From positions 4,774,001 to 4,838,000 of the forward strand of contig NZ_CP060394.1 in the NCBI RefSeq assembly GCF_014274465.1: a DNA stretch of 64,000 nucleotides. Direction: 5' to 3'. Shown piece after piece: positions 17,106 to 24,608 of this stretch. Below the pieces are notes generated by a model. It did no database searches, was not told the origin of the DNA, and saw nothing but the letters and a program-made list of their open reading frames with translations. The position numbers and the translations under genes are program-made. This stretch comes from Alloacidobacterium dinghuense. Its GTDB lineage: Bacteria > Acidobacteriota > Terriglobia > Terriglobales > Acidobacteriaceae. Within the stretch, counting starts at the first letter, position 1; every line of letters begins with the position of its first letter.

Positions 17106-18320
17106 CTACTGAGACTGGTCAATTTCAGGAGCGTTTTTGGAGGCCAACGGGATCAAACCTGCGGCTGTAACTTCTGCTTCCCACACATAATTGCTGTTCG
17201 AAACTTCAAGACTACGGAAGCCAGCGTTGAAGAGGCGCGCGGCAATTCCAGTATTGGCACTGAAATTCTCGATGAAATTGTCGCCCGGAGCATCTTGATC
17301 CGTGATACAGAGTGTGTCTGGCCTACAAACAGTGTAAAAGTGATTGTGGCCCTGTCGCGCTGATAGATCTGTAAGAACTTCTGCGATACGAGAGCGCTCG
17401 TGATCGGGATTTGGGACATAGCCAGCGGGAGGCAGTCCGTTCGGAATAATGCTAGATTGATTCAAGTTCGCGGAGGGTTCTCGTGGATTCGGCACATTAC
17501 CAAACGTGCGCGGTTGCAACGTGCGGGGTTGCACGGCGACTGCCCCTCTCTGGTCTTTTATCGGCTTATGCCTCAGTACAAGAACAGCAGCAATAACTAC
17601 TAGTGCAACCAGAGCGAAGAAGGCAAACAACCTACCTGAGCCGTCGCCTTCATCGAAGTTTGGCTCTGATTCAAACTCCGCTGATGTGGTATTTGAGAGG
17701 ACTTTAGAAAGAGAAATGACAGCCGCCAAACTAAGACTTGTCGCCATGACGTACAGGCCGGCACCCGGCTTAATGTGAACGGAATTTGAGACGATTGCTG
17801 CAAACCCCTGTGCGAGACCGGCGAAGGAATCATTAGTTGGCGAAGAGGAATCGGAAAGCATTCGTTCTTGAAACCACGTATGCAGGTCGGAATCCGCAAC
17901 TACCATGTGGAGTATGGCCACCACTGCTGCCGCCCCTCCAAGAGTTAAGCAAATCTTAACGAAGGACGAGTCGAACCCTCCGACGCAAAACATAAGACCT
18001 AAGAGCGCACACCCGAGACCGATAAGGATCTCAATAGGAAATAACGGTAGCACCTGAACCGAGAATGGGAGTGATAATGCGTTTTCTGCATGTGGCGCTC
18101 TCGGTACAACTCCAGACGACGCTGACCTAGCATCCATATGACTCTGCGAGGAGAGAGTTGCGATGGTTTGACTCAATGTCGTCGCTTTGGACAGGACATC
18201 ATATCCACTCGCTTCGATATTGCCCGCAATTGGAATCTGCAGTGACACCAGAGGAAAAAAGAAGGTTAGTAACGCAACAGCCAACAACCCGCCGATGATC
18301 CAGCGCTCAGAGTCACGCAT
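17106..18320 (-). CDS. Unknown multi-span membrane protein
   Basis: A 404-residue protein of unknown function. The ATG at 18320 has GAGGGTG upstream. Hydrophobic segments lie at about 8-26, 93-112, 121-140, 190-208 and 230-250. The first loop (27-90) is Ser/Thr-rich, and the C-terminal 150 residues are soluble, with a Pro/Asn-rich linker (PRTLQPRTFGNVPNPRE) and then a small domain with Cys-containing strands (FYTVCRPDTLCITDQD). No known family was recognised. The gene is lower in GC than its neighbours and lies between a repeat and an IS element, compatible with a strain-specific insertion. Confidence 0.65.
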   Translation of the reverse strand: MRDSERWIIGGLLAVALLTFFFPLVSLQIPIAGNIEASGYDVLSKATTLSQTIATLSSQSHMDARSASSGVVPRAPHAENALSLPFSVQVLPLFPIEILIGLGCALLGLMFCVGGFDSSFVKICLTLGGAAAVVAILHMVVADSDLHTWFQERMLSDSSSPTNDSFAGLAQGFAAIVSNSVHIKPGAGLYVMATSLSLAAVISLSKVLSNTTSAEFESEPNFDEGDGSGRLFAFFALVALVVIAAVLVLRHKPIKDQRGAVAVQPRTLQPRTFGNVPNPREPSANLNQSSIIPNGLPPAGYVPNPDHERSRIAEVLTDLSARQGHNHFYTVCRPDTLCITDQDAPGDNFIENFSANTGIAARLFNAGFRSLEVSNSNYVWEAEVTAAGLIPLASKNAPEIDQSQ

Positions 18321-18484
18321 CTCGTCGTTTCACCCTCATTCATTTGGCATGAAATTGTCGCATCACTCCACTTTATCTTTCAAGAAAATGGCATAGACGG
18401 GTGGCCCATTCAAGCCTTCTTTGGTGTAAAGTTCCACGAGATACTTTACAGTTTGTCTCCAGAGATTGTTTACAGTTTTGGATT

Positions 18485-19630
18485 TCAGAAGGGGTCTTCT
18501 ATCCAGCGATCGACGATCGTCGATCGCTGGATAGAGAAGTCCAGTTCCCGGATCAGCGTGGTGCAGTAGTAGACCAGCACACGCTGCTCCACAGCCACGA
18601 TCTGCACCCATTGCCGGTTCAGAGCGCGACTGAGATGCCACTGTTGCCCGCCTACCTGGAGTTTGCCGTCGGCGTCTACCTTGCGCAAGACCGCTCCCTC
18701 CGGATACTCCCAGCCGGCCGGGTGGGGCTGATATTTCCGCCGACTCGGCTGCCATACCTTCGCCGGGGTTTTCATCCCCAGGGCTTCATGCGGCCGAAGA
18801 TGGTTATATTCCCAGCGATAGTCATCCAGCCACTGCTGCGTGCGCTGCTCCCACAGGCGCCTCCTCTGGATGGAACGCAGCAGCGTGCCGTGGAAACGCT
18901 CCACTTTGCCTTGTGTCTGCGGGTGCCGCACCCCGCTCCAGTACAGCCGGATCCCTTGCTGCATCAGCCAGACGGAGATCTTCGTCAGCCCCAGCGGGGA
19001 TCGCGGCCCCCACCATGGAATGCCATGATCCATCAGCATCGCCTCCGGCACCCCGCAGCGCAGAAATGCCTCTTCCAACTGCTCGCGCACCGGCTCTGCC
19101 TGCGTGCTGCCCAGCGCCCGTAACCCGATCAGGTAGCGGCTATGATCATCGAGAATCGATAACGGACCCACTTCCTGATTCCATCCGCTCGGTCCCTTGA
19201 AGTCCATCTGCCACAGCTCATTGGGATGGCTGCGCTCAAACCGCTGACAGCATCGGCTGCTCTGCAACCGATCGCGCACCAGATCGTGGCGGCGCAAGAT
19301 GCGGTGGATCGTACTGGGCGGAAGTTGCTGGCCCGATCGCTCGAGCAGCACGCTCAACTTACGCGCTCCCCAATCCGGATACCGCCGCCGCAACGCCATC
19401 ACCTGCTCTTCCAGCGACTCCCTGATCCGGGTCGGACTCGCATGCGGCTTCCGGCTCTGTTCTGCGATGCCTTCAAGACCTCCGCTACGATACCGTTTCC
19501 ACCACAAATACCCGGTCGGACGGGATACCCCGAACTCTTCACAGAGCCGGCTGAAAGGCTTCTCCCCGCGTGTCGCCGCGACTACAAACTCCACCCGCTG
19601 CTGCCGTACATCCATCGTCTTCCAGCCCAT
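18485..19630 (-). CDS. IS481-family DDE transposase
   Basis: A 381-residue transposase from the ATG at 19630, giving MGWKTMDVRQQRVEFV, which aligns with typical IS481 N termini. Residues 1-110 contain two helix-turn-helix modules (RLCEEFGVSRPTGYLWWKRY; PDWGARKLSVLLERSG). The integrase core has the catalytic Asp in WQMDFKG, the second Asp in MDHGIPWW and Glu in GKVERFHGTL, so the DDE triad is complete. The C-terminal part (YPEGAVLRKVDADGKLQVGG) is the family's beta-barrel tail. The gene looks active. Its last codons lie in a perfect palindrome and its start is preceded by a strong hairpin (19637-19677). Confidence 0.95.
   Translation of the reverse strand: MGWKTMDVRQQRVEFVVAATRGEKPFSRLCEEFGVSRPTGYLWWKRYRSGGLEGIAEQSRKPHASPTRIRESLEEQVMALRRRYPDWGARKLSVLLERSGQQLPPSTIHRILRRHDLVRDRLQSSRCCQRFERSHPNELWQMDFKGPSGWNQEVGPLSILDDHSRYLIGLRALGSTQAEPVREQLEEAFLRCGVPEAMLMDHGIPWWGPRSPLGLTKISVWLMQQGIRLYWSGVRHPQTQGKVERFHGTLLRSIQRRRLWEQRTQQWLDDYRWEYNHLRPHEALGMKTPAKVWQPSRRKYQPHPAGWEYPEGAVLRKVDADGKLQVGGQQWHLSRALNRQWVQIVAVEQRVLVYYCTTLIRELDFSIQRSTIVDRWIEDPF
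18498..18535. repeat. 38-nt perfect palindrome at the 3' end of the transposase gene
   Basis: Bases 18498-18516 are the exact reverse complement of 18517-18535 (tctatccagcgatcgacga and its mirror), with no loop. It encodes the final SIQRSTIVDRWIE of the transposase. Confidence 0.95.
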
Positions 19631-19636
19631 CTCGCC

Positions 19637-19677
19637 TTTACACTCCGCCGCTCGCTGCGCTCGCCGCGGAGTGTAAA
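19637..19677 (-). promoter_or_regulatory. Hairpin just upstream of the transposase start
   Basis: The 12-bp arms TTTACACTCCGC (19637-19648) and GCGGAGTGTAAA (19666-19677) enclose 17 nt. On the transposase mRNA this stem ends 6 nt before the ATG at 19630, where a ribosome site would be. It could block translation of transcripts that read in from outside, a known protection device of insertion sequences. No test of this was possible. Confidence 0.6.
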
Positions 19678-19789
19678 GGATGTCCGGAGACATTTTGTAA
19701 AGCATGTCATGAAACTGAACACCTTCTTTGGCTTGAGTGGGGCAGTTTGACAGACCGCTGTCGCGTACCACTTAGCCTGCCCCGAACGA

Positions 19790-19872
19790 AGCCCGAAGGG
19801 CTTCCGGGTAGAAGCACCGGGCTTCAGCCCGGAGAAATAGCGACGTAAGAAAGGGGGCTTTAGCCCCGGGCC
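19790..19872. repeat. Dispersed double-hairpin repeat family C, copy 1
   Basis: gcccgaagggcttccgggtag, a first hairpin CCGGGCttCAGCCCGG, a spacer of about 30 nt, then a second hairpin GGGGCTttAGCCCC. Copies 2 and 3 have the same order. The region 19745-20643 has no credible gene; it holds this repeat, copy 2, two other hairpins and the paired repeat at 20312-20558. Confidence 0.8.
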
Positions 19873-20041
19873 ATCCTGAAAGCTTCCAACCCAGTTTGAT
19901 ATTCGCAAATAGCGCCACTTCGCAAAGTGACGCGCAACACGGGCAGGCCCATGATGATGCCACCATGGAAGACTGGATCAGATCGACACCGGTTTTCCAT
20001 TCGTCGCCTGTACTCACAGGTTGACAGGACTTGCCGGGTGC

Positions 20042-20062
20042 CCAGGTCTCAACGAGACCTGG
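20042..20062. repeat. Hairpin of family D, copy 1
   Basis: CCAGGTCTC / GAGACCTGG with a 3-nt loop, directly before repeat C copy 2. A near copy sits at 51293-51321. Confidence 0.65.
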
Positions 20063-20069
20063 ACTCCAA

Positions 20070-20157
20070 GCCCGAAGGGCTTCCGGGTAGAAGCACCGGG
20101 CTTTAGCCCGGTGAATAAAAAGCAAACGGAAAGAAAGGGGCTTCAGCCCCGGGCCCA
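20070..20157. repeat. Dispersed double-hairpin repeat family C, copy 2
   Basis: It is nearly identical to copy 1 through gaagggcttccgggtagaag. The first hairpin is CCGGGCttTAGCCCGG and the second GGGGCTtCAGCCCC; the spacer differs in sequence but is of similar length. Confidence 0.8.
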
Positions 20158-20254
20158 GGAAAATTCTTGTCAAGCCCCGGAACAGGCAAACCGCATCCCA
20201 TCAATAAGTTACGCCTGCAGGGAATTTCCCCTTAATTTGTTAAACTAAATAAAG

Positions 20255-20283
20255 AAGGCATGGCCAGAAAGCCATGCCTTTTC
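20255..20283. terminator. Orphan terminator-like stem-loop
   Basis: The perfect 10-bp stem AAGGCATGGC / GCCATGCCTT with a 6-nt loop is followed by TTTC on the plus strand and CTTCTTTATTT on the minus strand. No gene ends here on either strand, so it may end an unrecognised small RNA or be a decayed boundary. Confidence 0.55.
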
Positions 20284-20311
20284 TGTTCCACGAGAAACTG
20301 ACAAAAGCAAC

Positions 20312-20412
20312 CGTAAGTCGCGTAAATAGAATAATTTACCGACAGAATGCTGCCGGACGACCACTAACTATCTGCAAAATCAGGAATTTAGCGAAAACGG
20401 CGGGGGGAGAAG
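20312..20412. repeat. Diverged direct repeat E, unit 1
   Basis: It shares blocks with unit 2 exactly 147 nt downstream: GTAAAT, AATTTA, GACAG, CACCTAAC-like, AGGAATTTA and CGAAAA, then a G-rich end. No coding potential is seen. Confidence 0.55.
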
Positions 20413-20458
20413 GGGCTGCGAAAACGCAACACCCGCCATGCACACAGCCGATCTAACC

Positions 20459-20558
20459 CATAACTCACGTAAATCGAACAATTTAGACAGGAAATACCGC
20501 CAAAGCCCACCTAACCTTCTGTGAAATGAGGAATTTAACGAAAAATAGGGGAGGGGAA
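20459..20558. repeat. Diverged direct repeat E, unit 2
   Basis: The second unit of the 147-nt periodic pair, ending in GAATTTAACGAAAAATAGGG. It stops about 85 nt before the start of the small secreted protein gene, so it could also be part of its upstream region. Confidence 0.55.
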
Positions 20559-20643
20559 AAAGCGAGAGACAATTCCCATCCGCGCGGGTCTATAACATCA
20601 TTGGAAGCAGCGAGAACATCATAGTAAGCAGCGAGGTCCAACC

Positions 20644-20967
20644 ATGAAAGCCGGACTCATCACCATCGCCCTATGCGCTCTCATAGCAGCCGCACCCTGC
20701 CACGCCGAGAAGAAGCACCGCAGCGCAGGCGGCGAAGTCGCCAGCGGCACTGGAGACATCGGCAAAGGAGCAGCCAAGGGAGCCGGCAGCCTTGCAGCAG
20801 GCACTGGCAAAGGCGCTGTCAACCTGGTCACGCTCCATCCCGTCGATGCAGCCGCCTCTGTCGGTAAAGGAGGCGTTGTCGCAGGCAAGGATGTCGCCGT
20901 CGGAACGACCAAAGGGACCGCGAAAATCGCCACCGGCATCGGCAAGGGAATCAAGCACATTTTCTAA
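20644..20967 (+). CDS. Small Gly/Lys-rich exported protein
   Basis: A 107-residue protein with a clean signal peptide (MKAGLITIALCALIAAAPCHA). The mature part is a chain of loosely repeated GxGDIGKGAAKGAGSLAAGTGKGA-type units, about 11 residues each, without hydrophobic core or cysteine. Such proteins are seen in acidobacterial genomes without known function. A structural or surface role is possible but nothing in the sequence proves it. It is convergent with the DUF4239 gene, and no operon partner is present. Confidence 0.7.
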   Translation: MKAGLITIALCALIAAAPCHAEKKHRSAGGEVASGTGDIGKGAAKGAGSLAAGTGKGAVNLVTLHPVDAAASVGKGGVVAGKDVAVGTTKGTAKIATGIGKGIKHIF

Positions 20968-21061
20968 CCGCGAAGAGCCTCGCCCCGAACTTGCGAGCCT
21001 TCCACAGGCTGAGACAATTGGTGGCTGATACCGAGCCCGCCTCATCCACCAGTTGAATTCT

Positions 21062-21814
21062 CTACTTCCCGTGCAGCGACTGCGAAAGGCTGATCAGGTT
21101 GTGCGGAACCACGCGAATCGCGCCGCCGCGCGGGCTGTCAAGGTCCGAGATCAGGAAGAGTGAGATTGATACCGCAACCGGCATCACCAGAAACACAATC
21201 CAGTCCGTCCGCCGCGCGCGATACCCGATCAGAACGTTGCAGCCGAGCGAAGTCGCCAGAAGCATCACCCATGCGGAAGTCGGAATGCGATTCAACCACG
21301 CAGCCTCTGTTGACCGCTGCGAAAGAACAATGTCAGTCATTCCGGAAATCAGAAGGCCCTGCAGTTGCGGCGGCAACCGACTGGCAGCAGAGCGGATGGC
21401 GGACCACAATTCATCCTGAATGTGCGCGGTGTCCGCCGAGATTTGTGTCAGCCGATCCGCATTGCGGGTCGTATAGAACAGCACTCGCTGATCGAGATAT
21501 TGCTTCAACAGTCCATGCACTTTGCCTGCATCGTCAGGCACTAGCAGGTCGGCCCGCATGTCTTCGGCGGCAATCGCATTGGCCTCGGTTTTCTCGTAAT
21601 CCTTGCGCAGGTCATATCTGCTGATGGCCATCGCAAAGCTGAAACCGATGACCAGGCCCAGCAGTGTCAGAGTACCCCCCAACACCACGCCGGAATCATC
21701 TCGACTCTCCTCCTTGAGCGGCTTGAATCGCTTGCGAAGACCGTCCCCAATCCAGGCCGCAAGCGCGAGGCCAAGAAATGAGACAAGCAACACGAGGAGT
21801 GGAAAGTTCACCAT
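21062..21814 (-). CDS. DUF4239 (bestrophin-like) membrane protein
   Basis: A 250-residue protein with two N-terminal hydrophobic segments (about 4-22 and 43-65), a central soluble helical part (70-175) and two C-terminal segments (180-198, 206-224). The end reads LISDLDSPRGGAIRVVPHNL, the characteristic close of the DUF4239/bestrophin-like family. The function of the family is unknown; a channel role has been suggested only from the distant bestrophin resemblance. It has GGGAGCG in front of the ATG at 21814 and follows the universal stress gene on the same strand after a 33-nt gap, so the two may be co-transcribed. Confidence 0.78.
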   Translation of the reverse strand: MVNFPLLVLLVSFLGLALAAWIGDGLRKRFKPLKEESRDDSGVVLGGTLTLLGLVIGFSFAMAISRYDLRKDYEKTEANAIAAEDMRADLLVPDDAGKVHGLLKQYLDQRVLFYTTRNADRLTQISADTAHIQDELWSAIRSAASRLPPQLQGLLISGMTDIVLSQRSTEAAWLNRIPTSAWVMLLATSLGCNVLIGYRARRTDWIVFLVMPVAVSISLFLISDLDSPRGGAIRVVPHNLISLSQSLHGK

Positions 21815-21847
21815 CGCTCCCGTCCATTCTTCTAACGGAGATGTCCT

Positions 21848-22711
21848 CTACAACATACTCAAAATTGGACAAGGCCCATTGTGATCGATGATCAAAATAT
21901 GCGTCTGCAATCCCAGCGAAATGGTTCCGGGCCGCGAGCGCCCCGTCATAATCAAATTCGCGGACTTATCAACAGCGACGCGATGGATCGTTCTCGCGAT
22001 GCCCCCTGATTCCACCTCAAAGTCCGAGATGTCCTCCACCTCGTGATGAATCTTTTCCAGGCGCTCAGAAATCGACGCGGCAAATTTGGAATCAGGCCGA
22101 AGAAAATTGGAGCCGTGCTCTCCAACATAAAGGCAAGTCACGCGCGCGCCAAACGTGGAAGCCACAGTCCTCACCGCCTGAATCAGCCGCTCATTCGCGG
22201 CATCCAGCGATACGCTGTCCTCCACATGCACCGCGCATAAAATGTGCATGATATTCGGGCTCGGATCGTCATCCAGATGTTCTGAAGTCCAGATCGGAAC
22301 GGGACACTCATTCAGCATCTTTGCCGTAAACGAATCGGTCATAAACCGCTCTACCCACGGCTGATGATCGCGCGGAATCATGACCAGATCAGCCTTCTCG
22401 TCCTGTGCCAGCAACGGAACGGCAACTGCCTTCTCCCCCATCTTCACAATCCGCCGCACACGGCACGACGCCAGGTTCTGCTCGCAAAAGAAGTCGAGGT
22501 CTCGCGTGGCCTTCTCCGTCAATATGGGAAGGTCCGCCATGAAACGCAGATTGTCTGGCGGCGCCGAAGCATCGTGGTCCTCAGGATCGATAAAGTGCAC
22601 CGCGACAACTTCCGCGTCAAACTTCCTCGCCCAGGTAGCGACGTGTTGCGCACCTTTTGTCGATCGGCGCGTAAAGTCGATGGGAAACACGATCTTCTGA
22701 ATCTTCTTCAT
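21848..22711 (-). CDS. Universal stress protein, two UspA domains
   Basis: A 287-residue tandem Usp from the ATG at 22711. Domain 1 (about 1-140) starts KKIQKIVFPIDFTRRSTKGA and ends near DLVMIPRDHQPWVERFM. Domain 2 (about 150-287) ends with ANLIMTGRSRPGTISLGLQT. The ATP-binding GxxGxn-S motif is degenerate in both halves (GRSRPG in domain 2), so nucleotide binding is uncertain. Universal stress proteins help survival under starvation, hypoxia or oxidative stress. A second, better conserved tandem Usp is encoded at 61209-62126. This gene is divergent from a DoxX-like membrane protein gene. Confidence 0.85.
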   Translation of the reverse strand: MKKIQKIVFPIDFTRRSTKGAQHVATWARKFDAEVVAVHFIDPEDHDASAPPDNLRFMADLPILTEKATRDLDFFCEQNLASCRVRRIVKMGEKAVAVPLLAQDEKADLVMIPRDHQPWVERFMTDSFTAKMLNECPVPIWTSEHLDDDPSPNIMHILCAVHVEDSVSLDAANERLIQAVRTVASTFGARVTCLYVGEHGSNFLRPDSKFAASISERLEKIHHEVEDISDFEVESGGIARTIHRVAVDKSANLIMTGRSRPGTISLGLQTHILIIDHNGPCPILSML

Positions 22712-22903
22712 AGATTGCCGAAAACAGATGAGACCTGTGATTGCCACACAGATTATATGCGGAAATAGAGAGACGACCGGCCTGCAAAAGATAGCTCTTC
22801 ATCCTCAAAATTGCGTCGTCTGGCGGGTTGCAGCAAGAGTCTGCCCAGGCGGATGCTAGGATACGTCGCTAACGTGCGATCCATCGCTGCGGAGGAAGAA
22901 CTG

Positions 22904-23734
22904 ATGAACCGAAGCCAGCAGCCGGCCTTGACCCTCTTTGCCATCGGATTGATCGGCCTCGGCATTCTTGCCCTGATCTATGGCGATTTCGCCCTCGTCT
23001 GGCAGCCTGTAGCGCCATGGGTTCCCGGACGCACAGCCCTCGCCTACGCTTCCGGCATCATCATGCTCTTCGGCGGCATCGGATTGATGCTCAGAATCAC
23101 TGCCGTATGGTCGGCGCGCATCCTGTTCCCATATCTCATCCTCTGGGCATCGCTCAAACTGCCTGCCATCTTTGTCGCCCCGCAGATCGAGGGCGTCTGG
23201 CTGGGCCTCGGCGAACTCACCGTGCTTCTCTCCGGAGGCTGGATTCTCTTCGCCACCGTCGCCGATATCCCGCAGGATTCACCGTTAGCTTTCGCCGCGC
23301 ACGAGAACGGCATCCGCATTGCCCGCTATCTCTTCGCCGTCTCCGTCATCCCGATCGGGCTCAGCCACATCATCTACCTGAAAGAAACGGCTGACCTGGT
23401 ACCGGCATGGCTGCCCTTCCGAGCCGGTTGGGCCTACCTCACCGGATTCGGCCACATCGCCAGCGGCCTCGGCGTGCTCTTCTCTGTATTTCCCGAGGTG
23501 GCGGCCTTCGCTGAAGCTGGCATGATCGGCGTCTTCACGCTTCTCGTCTGGGGGCCAAAGGTCGTGACATCTCCGAAGACACGGCTGTTTTGGACCGCCT
23601 TCTTCATCTCCTGGGTGATTGCCGCCGCCGTCTGGCTGGTAGCGCAAAGCATCCTTAAGCCGGAGTCTGCGAAGCGGGACACACGAAAAACCGCGGGCGT
23701 TCTCAAGGCCAGTCAACCCATCTCGCGCGTTTAA
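22904..23734 (+). CDS. Unknown polytopic membrane protein (DoxX-like)
   Basis: A 276-residue protein. The ATG at 22904 is preceded by GGAGGAAGAA. About seven hydrophobic segments are visible, at roughly 10-28, 44-64, 70-90, 100-122, 145-163, 180-200 and 210-265. It lacks charged catalytic residues and has the small-residue-rich helices of DoxX-type quinone-associated membrane proteins (GRTALAYASGIIMLFGGIGLM). The assignment to the DoxX-like group is tentative. The reading frame continues upstream past the chosen start without protein-like sequence. Confidence 0.7.
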   Translation: MNRSQQPALTLFAIGLIGLGILALIYGDFALVWQPVAPWVPGRTALAYASGIIMLFGGIGLMLRITAVWSARILFPYLILWASLKLPAIFVAPQIEGVWLGLGELTVLLSGGWILFATVADIPQDSPLAFAAHENGIRIARYLFAVSVIPIGLSHIIYLKETADLVPAWLPFRAGWAYLTGFGHIASGLGVLFSVFPEVAAFAEAGMIGVFTLLVWGPKVVTSPKTRLFWTAFFISWVIAAAVWLVAQSILKPESAKRDTRKTAGVLKASQPISRV

Positions 23735-23744
23735 GAGAGGCAGG

Positions 23745-24608
23745 CTATTTCTTGATCTTCGCCGCCGTAGCATCCACATCGAACGCATTTTGCGGAAGCG
23801 GCACATTGTAAGCAGCCTTATAAACAAACCGCTGGTTCGTCATATCGCCATTGTGAAAGCGGGTAATGGCAAACGGAGTTGGAATACCGTCGATAGTCTG
23901 ATAGTTGTCGTACTCTTCCGAATCGTCGTTCTTGTCTTTATAGAGCGGGTCGCGCCACTGAAACGAGCGCCGCAGCGGCAAGTGAGTCTCGGCATCCATC
24001 TGAATGGTGATCGAGTCATTCGAGGCTGAAATCAAAGTCACCTGGTCGGCAAGATGCCGCTCCGCCAACGACTGCCCATCGAAAAGCAGGATGGTGCCTG
24101 GGTCCTTCATCCAGACTTTGACAGCAACCTCAATCGAGTGGTCGCGTCTGCGCATAAACTCGTCACGCTGGTCAGCAGGTAACTCGCGCTTGCCCCGATA
24201 CGTGATCTCCCAGCCCTGGTTGGCGAGAAAGATATCGACAACATCTCGCTTCTTCGTCAACTCAACGCGGTCCTTATCCGGAAACACGTGGTAGGAGTAG
24301 AAATCTCCAATCGCCCCCGTCGGCTTGCCCTGGTAGAAGCCAGAAGTCCGCCCTTCGATATAAGTGTTCTGCAGATTCAGCCAGCGATCCCCACCAAGCG
24401 CCTGCACCATGGCATCCAGCGCCGCCCGCGCCTTTTTTGCATTGGCATCCTGCGTATTGTTCTGCGATCCGGCGATCTGCGGCGAAAAGAGCGCACACAA
24501 AATCAACAGAAGAGTAGAAACGAAGGTAGGCCAGGGCTTCAGCCCTCGCAACCACGCCAATGAAATCGAGGGGGTTTTAGCCCCCGAGGTAATCTTGCTC
24601 ATCTTCAT
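23745..24608 (-). CDS. Secreted LolA-like/lipoprotein-sorting-like protein
   Basis: A 287-residue protein. Residues 27-48 form an export signal (TFVSTLLLILCALFSPQIAG). The mature part starts QNNTQDANAKKARAALDAMVQALGG and contains beta-rich sequence (FYSYHVFPDKDRVELTKKRDVV; MDAETHLPLRRSFQWRDP; GIPTPFAITRFHNGD) typical of the acidobacterial LolA-like outer-membrane-lipoprotein-sorting relatives. Lipid or lipoprotein binding in the periplasm is a guess from the fold. The first 26 residues before the hydrophobic core are partly encoded by a copy of repeat C, which is odd for a signal peptide. The gene overlaps the preceding SDR gene by 4 nt. Confidence 0.72.
   Translation of the reverse strand: MKMSKITSGAKTPSISLAWLRGLKPWPTFVSTLLLILCALFSPQIAGSQNNTQDANAKKARAALDAMVQALGGDRWLNLQNTYIEGRTSGFYQGKPTGAIGDFYSYHVFPDKDRVELTKKRDVVDIFLANQGWEITYRGKRELPADQRDEFMRRRDHSIEVAVKVWMKDPGTILLFDGQSLAERHLADQVTLISASNDSITIQMDAETHLPLRRSFQWRDPLYKDKNDDSEEYDNYQTIDGIPTPFAITRFHNGDMTNQRFVYKAAYNVPLPQNAFDVDATAAKIKK
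24532..24588 (-). repeat. Repeat family C, copy 3, embedded in a gene start
   Basis: First hairpin AGGGCTtcAGCCCT, spacer of about 24 nt, second hairpin GGGGGttttaGCCCCC. It keeps the order and spacing of copies 1 and 2 but lies inside codons of the N-terminal region of the secreted protein at 23745-24608. Confidence 0.75.

Larger units (their letters stand above)
18402..19744 (-). mobile_element. Complete IS481-family insertion sequence, about 1.34 kb
   Basis: Imperfect terminal inverted repeats of about 50 bp flank one transposase gene. The left end begins TGGCCCATTCAAGCC (18402) and the complement of the right end begins TGCCCCACTCAAGCC (ending 19744). Similarity continues inward through GGTGT, CTTTACA and TGTCTCC. 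No convincing target-site duplication is visible beside these ends, so the exact boundary may be off by a few bases. The element contains a single intact gene. Confidence 0.82.

Noticed and set aside
19772-20173. Minus-strand open frame of 133 codons
   Set aside because: It is built from the two repeat C copies and the hairpin between them; it repeats the peptide AxxxARCFYPEALRA because the DNA repeats, and no start signal is present.
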